DNA of 47,169 bases from Circinella minor (GCA_016758965.1 JAEPRB010000286.1:1-47169); one strand, 5' to 3'. Positions 12,204-23,767 are shown, numbered from the stretch's first letter. The notes: generated by a model from the letters alone, not told the origin. Program-made: numbers and translations.

Positions 12204-13581
12204 TTATGTTGAATGTTGTTTTTGGAATTCTTCCATATATTCAATCAATTTGTTAATATGTTCTTCTGGCATAGCATTGTAAATAGAAGCACGTACACCA
12301 CCTAAATAGACATATAATAAACCCAATGAATAATGAAATATATATATATAAATGCTCATAAAAAAATTTTAATGAATACATACCAACAGAACGATGACCC
12401 TTAAGTTGAACCATATTTCTTTCTTCTCCACCCTTTAAAAATTCTTTTTCTAATTCAGGTGTAGTGAGATTAAATACTACATTCATTTTACTTCTTGAAT
12501 CAGCTTGTACTGGTGATTTAAATAGAGAAAGACGATCAATTGCCTCATATAACTTGTCTGCTTTTCGATTATTAACGACTTGAATTTCCTTTAAACCACC
12601 TTGTTCCAATAACCATTCAAGTGTGAGACCAACCATATAGATAGCGAAAGTAGGAGGGGTATTATACATGGAATCATTATCAGCCAATGTTTTATAATCC
12701 AACATGAGAGGTCTCAAGGGACCCTTGGTCAAATCCACGATCAAATCCTTGCGAATAATAACTAATGTGACACCTGCAGGACCAAGATTCTTTTGTGCAC
12801 CACCATAAATCACACCAAATTTCTTTACGTCCACGGGTCGACTCAAAAAGTTACTCGACATGTCTGCGACCAAGGGAACACGTGGATCTACTTCTGGTAC
12901 ATTTGGGAATTCAACACCGTGAACAGTTTCATTATCACAATAATAAACATAGGCAGTTTGTTCAGGATCCGATAATTGCCATTGATCTTGACTAGGAACT
13001 TGACCATATTTGCCTGTCAACTTTTTAGCATCGGCCACACGATTCACACGTACATTAGATAAATCTTGTGATAAACGTTCAGCTTCTTGACATGCTTTAT
13101 TAGACCAAGAGCCAGTAACGAAATAATCTACTACCAAGTCCTTATCCTCACCTACAGCTACTTGTTTGGCTGCAAGCAAGTTGTAAAAGATGGCAGAGAA
13201 TTGAGTTGTTGCACCACCTTGCATGAATAAAATGTCATAGTTGTCAGGAATGTCCATTAATTGTCGCAAATTAGACTTTGTACGAGCAAGAATTTCACCA
13301 AAAGGTTTTGAACGATGGGATAATTCCATGACTGACATGCCTGTATTTCCATAATTCAATAACTCAACTTGAGCACGTTTCAAAACGCTCTCGGGACTAA
13401 CGCCAGTATGTTCAAAAAAAAAAAAAAGAGTCAACATAAAAAAAAAGAATAAAGGTTTTTGACAACTAGAATAGTCCCCCGTCTCTCTCTCTCTCTCTCT
13501 CTCGTTCTTTATATTTTTCCCTCTCAATAAACAAGCTTACATTTTAGCAGGACCAGCACCGAAATTGTAAACAGGTTCCAT
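12204..13581 (-). CDS. SER1: Phosphoserine aminotransferase
   Basis: This is the PLP enzyme that converts 3-phosphohydroxypyruvate and glutamate to phosphoserine, the second step of serine synthesis in the cytosol. There are three exons on the minus strand, 13581-13541, 13396-12384 and 12301-12204, giving 383 residues, the usual length. The tiny first exon encodes MEPVYNFGAGPAK, the conserved N-terminus; the next begins PESVLKRAQ, then NYGNTGMSVMELSHRS. Other landmarks are the MQGGATTQFSA cofactor loop, VADMSSNFLSRPVD, and GGAQKNLGPAG with the PLP-binding Lys. The last exon supplies GGVRASIYNAMP and the C-terminal helix. Phases join as 2/2 and 1/1. The first intron contains a CT repeat and A/T runs. 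Family assignment is firm. Confidence 0.95.
13482..13503 (+). repeat. (CT)n microsatellite in aminotransferase intron 1
   Basis: Eleven CT units lie in the first intron of the phosphoserine aminotransferase gene. On the coding strand this reads as a purine GA tract. Confidence 0.9.
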
Positions 13582-14023
13582 TATATTTGTTTGAAAACGT
13601 CAAAAAAAAAAAAAAATGTATGCGTGTATGAGACAACAGCTCATCTTTTTAAAGATCAGAGATGGGGGGGGGAATGAAACGGAGTTTGCAATTTACTTCT
13701 TTTGTCATCTATGGTCATCAAATCAGAGAGACACAAGCCACGAATTTTCTCCATAATTGCATAAATCTTTTATTCCGTTTATAGGATTGTTCGGTTTAAA
13801 GGAGGTAAAGCTTTTGTCAAAAATTAATTAAGATTAACTGATTAAAATAACAGTAATACTTATTATATGATGTATGAGATAAGGGTATAAATTTTATGAT
13901 TCAATATACAAAAGTAGTATAAAAAATATAGATTATTTTTTTTTCTTTGCTACGTATTATATTCTATTTATTGAGTAAACTACTCAATCTAACTCATAAA
14001 TATATATAAGATTAAAAACGATT
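13582..14023. other. Spacer between lipase 3' end and aminotransferase promoter
   Basis: This is 442 bases between two minus-strand genes. It must contain the promoter of the phosphoserine aminotransferase gene and the 3' UTR of the lipase gene. A G-run of eight lies near 13664 and an A-run near 13601. No ORF is seen. Confidence 0.5.
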
Positions 14024-15907
14024 CTAATCCAAAAAGGAAAGCTCTAGGATTTGATTAAGAGAACAGATACCATAACCTAGATACATTGTACCTTGATAAA
14101 GACATTCCTTATTGTTTTCCAAATCAAAGTACCTAATAATTTTTAATGTTTTTTTTTCTCTCTTGCATGAGTATATGAATGTAGCTAATTATAATAGTAT
14201 CATATTATACTACTTACCTGTAATGATCATCATTACTGCGTAGGCCATTATCAGAATTGTAGCAATCATCAGACTCTAAACCATTAGGACAAATTACTAT
14301 ATAATATATGTTCAAAAGTACATGATTATGAGTAAGTGTATATGCAATAATAATAATAATCAATTTCTATAGTATTCACATACATATTTCGTCATTTTCT
14401 TGAATCCATGCTTCTTCACCGGCGTGAACTAAAATTAAACATATAATAAAAATAAATAACTTTACTATATATATATATATATTTGATTCATGTTATTTTA
14501 TTACCATAACTAAGAATACCAAGTAAATAGATAGGACAATCGACATATACTATTTTATATATGAGTTTATTAATAAGAGTATATTAATTATTTACAATAG
14601 GATGAATGGTCGTGAGGTCACCACCTTTTATTTATTTATTTTATTTTTTTTAAAAAAAAAACTGTAATACTTACAATCTTTTCTGCTAGTGATACGATGA
14701 TAAGGAAGACCCGAATCGACAGCATATAGAGCAAATCCTCGATTACCTAAACGAGGTTGAGCTAATAAAAGGGGGTTTTTTATATGATACGTAACAAATT
14801 AAATTTAATTTCATTGAACCATATGGTATATTACAATGCTTGTAAATGGATAGAAATATTTTGATATATATTTCAAAAGTCATAAAATAATAGGACTTAT
14901 AAAATAAAAGAGAATAATTATTTTACGTACCATATGAATAAACAGCTACTTTAAAATTTTGTCGATGAAGATCAAGACCATGTAAAGTTGCAATTGCTGC
15001 TCCGAGTGAGTGTCTAAATACAATGTAAAACAGTATATATTTGAATGAGATTAAACAATAATTATTTATGTTATTGTGGTTCAAGCATACTTATTAAAAA
15101 TAAAAATAAAATTTTACCCTGTGGTAGCCAAAGTATAATCTGGATATTGTTGAATTTGTTTTTGAACGACAGAAACAATATCTGTAGCAACTTCTTTATA
15201 AGATTCGTAGAAACCTACATTGAGAAAAAAGAAGGAATTTATTTTATTAATATATAGTCATAACAATAGTTTATTCAAATCTACGTATCTAAGAAGTCTT
15301 TACCTTTGTGAACTAGAGCGCCTGGAATATCTTCATAATTGACAGGAGCCGCCTCACCATCCTTTTTTTTTTTTTTTTTTAAGAAAAAGAATCAGAATTA
15401 GTTATTATAAATAAACATTGATGAATTATTATTTTATTTTTTTAATTCTTACAGCTTTAAAGTTTTTTTCAGTCTTAGACCCTATTTATACATATCAAAA
15501 TTGTTAGTAAAAGTAGTATGATATAGTTACTTTCATGTAACAATAATGTTATAGGTTGTATGCATACCTCGAAACACAGAAACGATACGCTTAAGATTAT
15601 CATCTCTAACAACCATTGCATTTATATCATACTTTGGAGTAACAAATACTTGAACAATTTCCATATCAGATGTTTTACCACAGTTGGGACAATCCCATTG
15701 ACGAAGAGGAATAACATTGTCACAATAAGAGTTACTAGCAAGTGTCATATAATACTTTAAATCTCGAGTTTCTTGTTCAGTAGCCACATGAGGAGGTCCA
15801 TTGGTTTTGTGAGTAATATCAAGCGCACCGTTGACGACAAGAGAACATAAAAGTAATAAAATCAAATAAGAAGTATTGATAAAAATACTACCTCTATTCT
15901 TTATCAT
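14024..15907 (-). CDS. Secreted class 3 lipase/esterase (Rhizomucor lipase type)
   Basis: This is an alpha/beta-hydrolase of the class 3 family. Ten exons on the minus strand: 15907-15568, 15481-15453, 15361-15304, 15214-15118, 15013-14931, 14761-14675, 14549-14505, 14428-14384, 14296-14218 and 14132-14024. All are GT-AG with agreeing phases and give 323 residues. Residues 13-27 (YLILLLLCSLVVNGA) form a signal-peptide core. The mature region begins near YYMTLASNSYC and continues WDCPNC, MVVRDDNLKRIVSVFRGS, GHSLGAAIATLHGLDL with the nucleophile Ser, YAQPRLGNRGFALYAVDSGLP, RITSRKD with the presumed catalytic Asp, HAGEEAWI, ICPNGLESDDC and DDHYRYF with the catalytic His. Cys pairs match those of Rhizomucor lipase. 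Exon 2 is only 29 nt and encodes the lid. The lid is unusually polar, so an esterase on more soluble substrates is possible. The long propeptide of Rhizopus lipases is absent. Confidence 0.85.
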
Positions 15908-17121
15908 TTTAAAATAAGTTAGGAAATAAACAGTAAAAGAAATGAAAAAACGATGATAAAAAAAAAAAAAAGGGAGTAAAGAATTTGTATTTATATATTA
16001 CTTTTTTTTTTTTTACCTTCATTATAAGCTGAATATGTTCTAATAGAGTTTTGATCTGCTCTCTTTTTTTTTTTATATACGTACGTATCAAGGGGTAAGG
16101 CTTTTTTTTTTTAAAAAAAAAAAACTCCCTACTTCTTTATACATATTTTGATACTCTTTTCTTTTTCTTTTCGAAATGCCCCCTTTATCAAAAAACTATT
16201 TACCTAATAGATCATCATTTTTACATACTCACTAAGTTTTTCTATGGTACATAATATGTAAAAAAAAAAAAAGGGCGCCAACCGCCACCATACCATACGT
16301 ACCATACAATATTACAAATTATTCATGATATCTTCTAATCATCTGGTTAAAGAAAATTGATTTCTATAAACCTTAATTTTTTTTTGGGTCAGATAGAAAC
16401 AAAAGAAAGAGAATTGCTATGAACATCTTATATATACTTTAACCTTATGGTCACTGCACACATAAAAGAGTTATCAAACAAGTTTTAAAACTATATAAAC
16501 TATAGTAACAGGATTGTCAACATCAATAGCACTTATTTACCCCATTGATATGTACCACATCACTCCCTCCCTGTGTACATAACAATATAATGAGAAATTT
16601 TAACTGTTATTCATAATATAATTATAATAACTGTGTATAAATGGTCGAATACGACGTAATTGTATCAGATTGTTGTATACCTTTAAAAGTGGGGGGGGGG
16701 ATGTTTGTAAGTGTCGAAATGATCCTAATATGTATGTTTTTAGGTGTCCGTAGCAATTCTTAAAAATTATGTGGCAAAGCTTTAAAAATATGATCTATTT
16801 CTTTCACTTTTTGTTTTTCATATTTTTATATCTCTCATAAAAGAAAAAAAAAAGGTCTATTTTAATATATTTAAAATTAATAGATAAAACTATTCAAAAA
16901 TATAAACTTTTTATTTCACTGAAAACAACAAAATAATATATAAAATACACAGAGGACAAAACAAACAAGCCTTTTATTATTTTTCCATTGATTGAGCTGA
17001 CTTCCATTTTCCATTTTTGGTAGCTGGTATAAAAAAACAAAGTCAAAATAATTTTTTTGCTTGTTTCCACCCCTTCCAACTTTTTTTTTTTTCAATATAC
17101 GAAACAGGAAATCGTTAAACC
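15908..17121. other. Divergent promoter region between lipase and eIF3i
   Basis: This is 1.2 kb with no supported gene between two divergently transcribed genes. It contains several A/T runs, a G-run of ten near 16691, and TACGTA sites near 16079 and 16298. The pyrimidine-rich stretch just before 17122 is probably the eIF3i core promoter or leader. Confidence 0.5.
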
Positions 17122-18415
17122 ATGCGTCCCATTTTGCTTCAAGGTCATACGCGTTCATTGACACAAATCAAATATAACCGAGAAGGCGATTTGCTTTTCT
17201 CTGTATCTAAAGATAAAGTAGTTAATGTATGGTATTCACATAATGGTGAAAGACTTGGTACTTATACTGGTCATCTTGGTAGTGTTTGGACTGTCGATGT
17301 TAACTGTAAGTTGTTGTCTTTTTTTTTTTTTTTTTTGTTATTGATATAATTAAAAACATCATCAATAAAATAAGGATAGAATTCGAAAAATTATAAAGAT
17401 CTATTATAATTAAAAAAAAAAAAAAGAGAATCAATGAAAGAAAAAAAAAACATACTTAAAATGAAATCTTTTTTTAATAATATAAAAAATAATTATAGCA
17501 ACTACAACCATGCTCATTACTGGATCAGCCGACAATACAGCCAAACTTTGGGACGTACAAACAGGTCGATGCTTAAAGACTTGGGAATTTAAGACAGCTG
17601 TAAAACGTGTAGAATTCAGTGAGGATGATACCATGGTGTTATGTGTAACTGAAGAACGTATGGGTTACTCTGGTACAATTACCGTTCTTCCTATCAACAC
17701 CGATATCAATGCCAAACGTAAGTTTTCTTTTCTTATATATATATATTTGAGTTTAAAGACTTTCTTTAATTGTGCAATAATAATAATAATAAAATATACT
17801 AAATTTATATATATATATATATTTCATAATACAGAATCGGACGAACCTTTGGCAGCAATCCATAACGATGGAAAAAAGGCTGTTGTTGCTTGCTGGGGTT
17901 ACTTGAACAAGTATATTATTAGTGGTCACGAAGATGGATCAATTAGTCAATGGAACTGGAAGGCCAACGAGAAACTCAACACTGTTACACCTCACGAAGA
18001 TATCATTTCTGATATGCAAATGAGCACCGATCGTACTTATTTCATTACTACCTCCAAAGACAAGACCGCTAAAATCTTTGATTCTGAAACATTGGATCAT
18101 TTGAAGACTTTTACAACAGATGCTCCTCTTAACTCTGCTTCAATCACTCCCAAATTCCAAGAATTTGTCATTGTTGGTGGTGGTCAAGATGCTATGAGTG
18201 TCACTACTACTTCAGCTCGTGCTGGTAAATTCGAATGTCGATTCTATCACAAGATTTTAGAAGAAGAACTTGGTCGTGTACGTGGTCATTTTGGTCCTAT
18301 TAACACAATTGCTATTCATCCTGATGGCAAGAGTTATTCAAGTGGTGGTGAAGATGGTTATGTGCGTGTACATCATTTTGATCCCGATTATTTCAAGTTC
18401 AAGATTGAAGCATAA
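17122..18415 (+). CDS. TIF34: Translation initiation factor eIF3 subunit i (WD40)
   Basis: eIF3i is a seven-bladed WD40 protein of the eIF3 complex that acts in 43S preinitiation complex assembly. Three exons, 17122-17305, 17499-17717 and 17835-18415, give 327 residues, the usual length. The start [19 protein letters not shown] is the conserved N-terminus. WD repeats show as [70 protein letters not shown], and near the C-terminus [20 protein letters not shown] and [15 protein letters not shown]. The splice phases (1/1 at both introns) restore continuous repeats. The intron at 17718-17834 can be read through in frame, but that would insert an unrelated hydrophobic stretch. The gene is convergent with ERT1. 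Confidence 0.96.
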
Positions 18416-18480
18416 ATAGTATATATATATATTTTTACTTGACATACTCACACACATCCACATACACATTTATATTCACG

Positions 18481-18513
<33 letters not shown>

Positions 18514-18954
18514 AAAAAGCAAAGAGCAAACACAAATCACTTTATAAACTCTCTTCTTCATTTCATCAATTTCCCTGTCTTTATTATCCTTTAAAAAATC
18601 CCCACTTAAACTCTTTTTTCCCCATACACACATACGATCTTCGAAAGTTATTATTAAAAAAAAAGTAACAATAAGGAAAAAAAAAACAAAGAACGAAACG
18701 AAAATATTATTGTATAATTTCCTATATCTATATATATATATATATAGATAATTTGGAAAATAATAATGGGAAAGGGTTTGTGAACAAATAAGTAAAAGGT
18801 AAAGACAAAAAAAAAAAAAAAAAAGAAACATAAAAGAAAAGGAAATGCTTGATTTGAGGAAATAAAAAGGGAAAGGATGTTCATGCAAAAAGGATAAGAA
18901 AAAAATATAAAGAGAAAGATAGTAATGCAAATAGTATAATTTATATGTTACATG
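18416..18954. other. Convergent 3' spacer with AT repeats
   Basis: This is 539 bases between the stops of eIF3i (+) and the ERT1-like gene (-). It has a long AT microsatellite at 18481-18507, another at 18729-18746, and an A-run near 18809. The long minus-strand open frame here is a translation of low-complexity DNA, rich in Phe, Leu, Ile and Tyr, and is not credible. Confidence 0.6.
18481..18507 (+). repeat. (TA)n microsatellite
   Basis: About 13 TA units lie in the spacer after eIF3i. Comparable TA tracts occur at 35497-35519, 37419-37445, 38784-38804 and 43418-43441. Confidence 0.9.
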
Positions 18955-21178
18955 CTATAATGTACTTCCATTTAGCATTGGAAGGAACTATATAAAGATG
19001 AAATAATAGTATGCGTAAGTTACTATGGAATCCTAAGATGTTTAATAAAACGAAAATTAAGTATAACTTACATTGCCAACAACAACACTAGGCAAATCGA
19101 AAAAGTCACGTTTAATTGTAAAGCAGAAACTACATGGTACAGGACGATAAGTTGGACTCATCAAGATGACAGACATATATGCAGATGATTCAGTATCACT
19201 GAAGGCATGTTCTGCATATTTCTCCCAATATTCAACTGTAGATCCATTATCCATAAGTTCATAGATAAAAGTCTTTTTACCAAGTAAAGTTTCTTTACTC
19301 CATTGAGTCAACAAAGAAAATTCTTTTCCTACAAGAACAAGTTCACCCGTACGTCGCCATATTGCAGTGGGTGTACCTGAAAAACTAATCAATTTTTCAT
19401 ATTCCTAGAAACAAATAGTTAAAGTGAGTTTTTTTTTTAAAAAAATAAATAAATAAACATTACATATGCTCGTGTTTCCATGGAAATGACATCGTCTTTA
19501 CACTCTTTTTTTTTTTTTTTTTGAAAGGGAGATAATTACCAATAATGTCCGTTGAACACACTTTTCCATGTAAATTAAATCTTCTTCAGTCAGATGAATC
19601 ATGGCAGAAATAAATGAAGGTCGAAATACTGCAAGAGCTCGAGATATCCTCATCAAATCATCACGACCCATTCTATTATTAAGATTATTCATTATTTGAT
19701 GAGTAAAAATAATTCCATTATTCCATCCTGTCTTTTTTTTTTCTTTTACCTTTGTCGGACATGTTGAATCAAGTAATGGTATCCTTCGGCATAATTAAAA
19801 GGTCCCCTGATTTTCGTATACGTTTCTTCAGGCGTATTACCAACCCCTTTCCTTCGTTTGATGACTCTGCCTTTCAGATCAATAGGTGATAGTTGTTGAT
19901 GTAATTGTATTTGTGGTTGTAGTTGATGTGGGTGATGTTGTAGTTGATGTGACATCATGGATGGTTGTATTTGTTGATGTTGTTGATGATGTTGATGTTG
20001 TTGCGAGGGGAATACAGATGCAGTAGATGTTGTGGGAGTTAACATGGAAGATGGAGGAGTATCGACGGCGGAAGCCGAACTTGGAGACGACACTGTACCA
20101 CGCATCAGCATACTAGACTCAGCTGCAGTTGCATCAAACGGTTGTTGTTGATGTTGTCGCTGTTGTTGTGCTGCGCCAAAGTATTGTTCTAATCCATTAT
20201 TGTTATTATTATTTCTAGCTCCACCATTAAGTTGAAGCATATTAGATAAAATTCCATATTCCAGATTGGCTGATTCTGATCCAAACCCATAATTTCCGGC
20301 TATATTTAACAATTGAGGATCAAATCCTATATAATCATCCATTTAAAAACATCAACAAAAATATAATTTTATTTTTACGTATATATGAATCTCATTTTCA
20401 ACCACTGTCTCCTCGTCCTTCCCACCCTTTTCTTTTTCTGTACATATAACTTGATTCCCAATACCCCCGATAACTATGGCAACACAACAATTCATAATAA
20501 TTCCTTATCTATAAAAATAGATAATCCGGGGTATATATATGTATATAAATAAATAAAAAAAATAGAGAAAAAAATGCTTACCAATATCAGCTTGTTGTTG
20601 TTGTTGTTGATCAAAGGCATTGAGCGATGGATGTTCAGAAGGTGTAGTTGACGCAGGTGATGATACTTGATCTTTTTCTATTATTATTATTATTATTATT
20701 GTGATGAATATTAAATACATAATATATATAAAGTTTTCATTGGAAATTATCTCAAAACAACACATACCATACTCATCATCTTGAAGATATTTTGCTCTCT
20801 TTCGAGTTCCATCCGTACATGTACTTTCTAATCCTCGTTTAATACATCGTTGACAGGGTCGCGCTAATCCAATTATTTAAAACAGAAAAAAAAAAAGTTA
20901 ATTATACAGATATTAAAGATCGTTGTTTTTAAAATAATTGTTAAATAGTAAATAATAAATAAATGTTACTAACAATCATCACAAGTCAAATGGGCCTATT
21001 CAATTGATAAAGTTATTTTTTTTTTAATTTGTTAAAGATTTCCCGAGAACCCCCCCCCTCCCAAAAAAAAAAGTAAATACTTTATATTATGTTATTATGT
21101 TACCTTTTGGCAATGTGAGCAAGCACGAGTGGCCTTTTTCCGTCGAGGCTTAGGATTCTGCTGCTCGCCGTTGTTCAT
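18955..21178 (-). CDS. ERT1: Zn(II)2Cys6 transcription factor, ERT1/AcuK type (gluconeogenesis regulator)
   Basis: This nuclear zinc-cluster activator belongs to the family that controls gluconeogenesis and growth on non-fermentable carbon. Eight exons: 21178-21104, 20995-20974, 20863-20768, 20677-20582, 20326-19750, 19672-19540, 19404-19072 and 18987-18955; 454 residues. The first three exons spell the DNA-binding domain, CSHCQKAHLTCDDSRPCQRC then IKRGLESTC, with all six zinc Cys, followed by the basic GTRKRAKYL linker. A Gln/His-rich stretch covers about residues 125-230. The conserved PAS-like region follows: [73 protein letters not shown], and [20 protein letters not shown]. The last 33-nt exon gives [10 protein letters not shown], completing the family's VVVGNFLP ending. 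A 39-nt segment inside intron 6 could be an optional exon. Target promoters cannot be inferred here. Confidence 0.92.
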
Positions 21179-22143
21179 GAGGGGTCCAAGTTGATTATTA
21201 TTGAAAAAAACGTTTTGTTAAGATTGCCCACTGGGCATTGCTTTTCTTTTCAGTTTAAGAGAGAGAAGAGGGGAGAAAAAAAAAAGAGAGAAAAAGAAAG
21301 AGCAAGGTATATGGAAAAGGCGCAAAAAAAAAAAAAAAAAATTACAGATTAGGGTTTCTTACAACCAACATATTCAGATTGGGGGTCATAGTTATTATAA
21401 CATGATTCTCCGATGCTTCTTTTTATTGCAGAGTATAGTATTTTTTAGAAGCTTCTTTTTATTATTATTTTTTAATACATGTAAAAAGAAATACCCTTAA
21501 AAAAAAGAAGAACTTGTATCTTTCTTAACATGTTTTTTATGGTTATGTATATTTACAATTTCTTTTTGTCGAAAATAATAGAAGAAATTTATTATTATTT
21601 TTTGCTATCAAGCCGATCGATATTATTGACCAGCGAAAAAAAAGGGGGAGAGGGAGGGGGGAATGAATATGTGTCATTATAATATTCTTTTTTTAAATAA
21701 AAATTGTAGCTGATAAGTATACAATAACAATAATAACATGCTTATGAGAAAGAAACCAGCTATTTTCTTTTTGAAGTATTTTTTTTTTTTTTTTTGCAGT
21801 TGAAATTAAGTTTAAACTACTTAAAGTCGAGTAATAAACATTTTTAAAAGTACATGTATATACAGTAATATACACTCTTTCCAGAAAGTAAATTCGCTTT
21901 GAGTGGAAATTAAATGCGCCCAATGGCAAGAATAAAATTCATGTTGTACGAAAAATAAATTCGCCCTGGTGGAAAATGAGTTCATCTGATGGCAAGAATA
22001 AAATTCGTTTCCACTGACAAATCAGATGTCCTGTTGCCAAGAATGTTTTGTAGCATTCTTTAGATATATAAAAAAGAATACACCAAGTGCTCGTCTTCCT
22101 TTTATTTTTTTCCACAATTACACCAGAAACCAACCACACGATA
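21179..22143. other. ERT1 promoter region and left flank of the transposon island
   Basis: The part near 21179-21360 is the upstream region of the ERT1-like gene, with purine-rich tracts on the plus strand. After that comes AT-rich DNA with homopolymers. From about 21890 the sequence changes: repeated segments sharing ATGGCAAGAATAAAATTC appear and probably belong to the end of the Tc1-like element. A TATA-like stretch (near 22063-22072) and a pyrimidine-rich leader precede the transposase ATG. Confidence 0.5.
21890..22046 (+). repeat. Imperfect direct and inverted repeats upstream of the transposase
   Basis: Two copies with a period of about 67 bases start at 21890 and 21957. Each begins AAATTCG, then has GTGGAAA, and ends with ATGGCAAGAATAAAATTC (identical over 18 bases, at about 21923 and 21989). 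A third, partly inverted relative follows: TTTCCAC and ATCAGATG (22008-22026) are the reverse complements of GTGGAAA and CATCTGAT in the second copy, and GCCAAGAAT comes after. Position and layout suit transposase-binding repeats at the end of a Tc1/mariner element, but I could not find the matching inverted copy on the other side. Confidence 0.55.
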
Positions 22144-23455
22144 ATGAACATTCAATTCTTGTATGAAAATGGGAAAGGCTCTGTAGTCGACGAGTATGGC
22201 AAGCCTGAACCAATGGATTACATTGTTGATGAGGAGCAGTTTCGTCTTGAAACATTGAGCTCTCATACGCAATATTTAGCTCAACAGCCTCTAGAGAGCG
22301 AGAAAGAGACTGAGGGAATGCAGGTAGAAAAGGAAGTGATAAAGCCTCGTAGTAATGTTGTTATGGGGGAAGCATCAATAAAACGGAATTATGCACGCTA
22401 TTCTAATCAGGACAAAGTGAGATTCTTTAAGCTGTTGTTTGAGAAGTGTCTTAGTGCCGCTGCTGCTGCAAAACGGCTTGGGATTCACGTTCGTAAAGCA
22501 CAGAAATGGGCCGAACAGTACGAGAGAGATCTTAATAGTATCTTTGAGAAACGGAGAAGGACTGGTCGTCCACGCATTCTCAATGAGGAACACAAAAAAG
22601 TTATTGTTGAGTGCATTGATGCGAACCCTTCAGTTGTCTTGGACGACGTGATGAAGCACCTAAGACAAGTATTCACAGAATTAAAAGTATCTAAAAGTAC
22701 TCTGTTTGATTTTGTAAAAAAAAAAGCATTACAACTTGTCCCTCAAAAAATCTAGGTTTCAACCCATTGATCGGAACAGCGAGGAAAAGATTCAAGAGCG
22801 CCTGGACTGGATTCTTAAATGGGAAAAAACAGATATGGATTTTACAACTAACTGTGTCTTTCTTGATGAATCTGCGTTTCATATTAATTTGAAACGTAGT
22901 ATGGCATGGTCAAAGAAAGGCTCCCCTGCAGTGGTCACCGTTCCCAAAACACGAGCAAAAACAACAACCATTCTAGGCGCGATTTCTGCCCAAGGTCTGA
23001 TTAAATGCAGCCTCAGGCTTCCTTAGCCTCCACCAAATAAAAAGAAAAAGCGAGGAGAAGACGCTGGGTTTGTGAGCAAAGGCACAGTTACGTGTCACTA
23101 TGTTAGTTTTTTGAAAGCCACGATGGATGAAGTAGACCAGTATCCACATATGAAAGGCCATTACCTCGTGATGGATAATGCTCCAATCCATACATCGGTT
23201 GATATCGCTAAATATGTAGAATCTCGCGGTTATCGCTGCATCTACTTGCCCCCCTATTCTCCAGAGCTCAATCCAATTGAACAATTTTGGTCAGTGGTTA
23301 AGAGTAAAGTAAAACATAACAAGTTCCTAGAAACGGAGACCCTGATGACAAGAATCAGCGACGCTTCTAATAGCCTGAAACTGAATGACTTCAAAGGCTT
23401 TGTTTGGTATTCACATAAATGCTTGGACAAGTGCCGTAATAAGCAGAGCCTCTGA
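22144..23455 (+). pseudogene. Broken Tc1/mariner DD34E transposase
   Basis: The reading starts at the ATG at 22144, continues to about 22725, shifts by one base in a run of ten A (22716-22725), and resumes to the stop at 23453-23455. An in-frame TAG at 23024-23026 interrupts the second part. Domains: a variable acidic N-terminus, a helix-turn-helix around RYSNQDKVRFFKLLFEKCL to AKRLGIHVRKAQKWAEQY, the linker RRTGRPRI, a second helix-turn-helix ending near SKSTLFDFVKKK, then the RNase H-like catalytic core. The catalytic residues are the Asp in VFLDESAFH, the Asp in LVMDNAPIHT and the Glu in ELNPIEQFW. There are 34 residues between the second Asp and the Glu, the Tc1 pattern. All catalytic residues survive, so decay is recent. 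Both lesions could in principle be sequencing errors, but two in one gene favour a dead copy. The sequence is richer in GC than the surrounding DNA. Confidence 0.9.
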
Positions 23456-23767
23456 AAAGCCTGCAAAGTAACTTTTTTGATGACCCTCGTTTTTTTTCAG
23501 CAATCTCAAACACAATTCACCATATTTTCGATGATGCCGTCTCTCTTTTTCTCTTATCAGATATACATTGACCTGGCTTCTGATCATACTTTCGCGCTTG
23601 GGACTACCGCTATGTAATAATCCAGGATAACAATTAACATTTTTATTGATATGAATACGTATTCAGATAATTATATATGTGGGGGGGGATGGGGATTGTA
23701 ACTATCACTAACTATCAAACTATCACACACTATAATTGGTACATTTATCATCATTACTCAAAACGTA
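23456..23767. other. Spacer within the transposon island
   Basis: This is 312 bases after the transposase stop. There is a G-run at about 23681-23688 and imperfect repeats of ACTATCA near 23701-23730. I looked for an inverted copy of the repeats at 21890-22046 and saw none, so the right end of the Tc1-like element is either missing or not recognisable by eye. Confidence 0.4.

Noticed and set aside
14584..14612. Candidate extra lipase exon between exons 6 and 7
   Set aside because: It can be framed by AG and GTAAAT, but it breaks the phase with the next exon. Joining exon 6 straight to 14549 gives the conserved RKD-to-HAGEEAWI spacing.
17718..17834. Read-through of eIF3i intron 2
   Set aside because: The frame stays open through the intron, but the added residues are a hydrophobic AT-rich translation foreign to the WD40 repeats, and both splice sites are good.
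18448..18930. 160-codon minus-strand open frame after eIF3i
   Set aside because: It is a translation of A/T runs and TA microsatellites, giving Phe/Leu/Ile/Tyr-rich nonsense, and it lies in the 3' spacer of two well-supported convergent genes.
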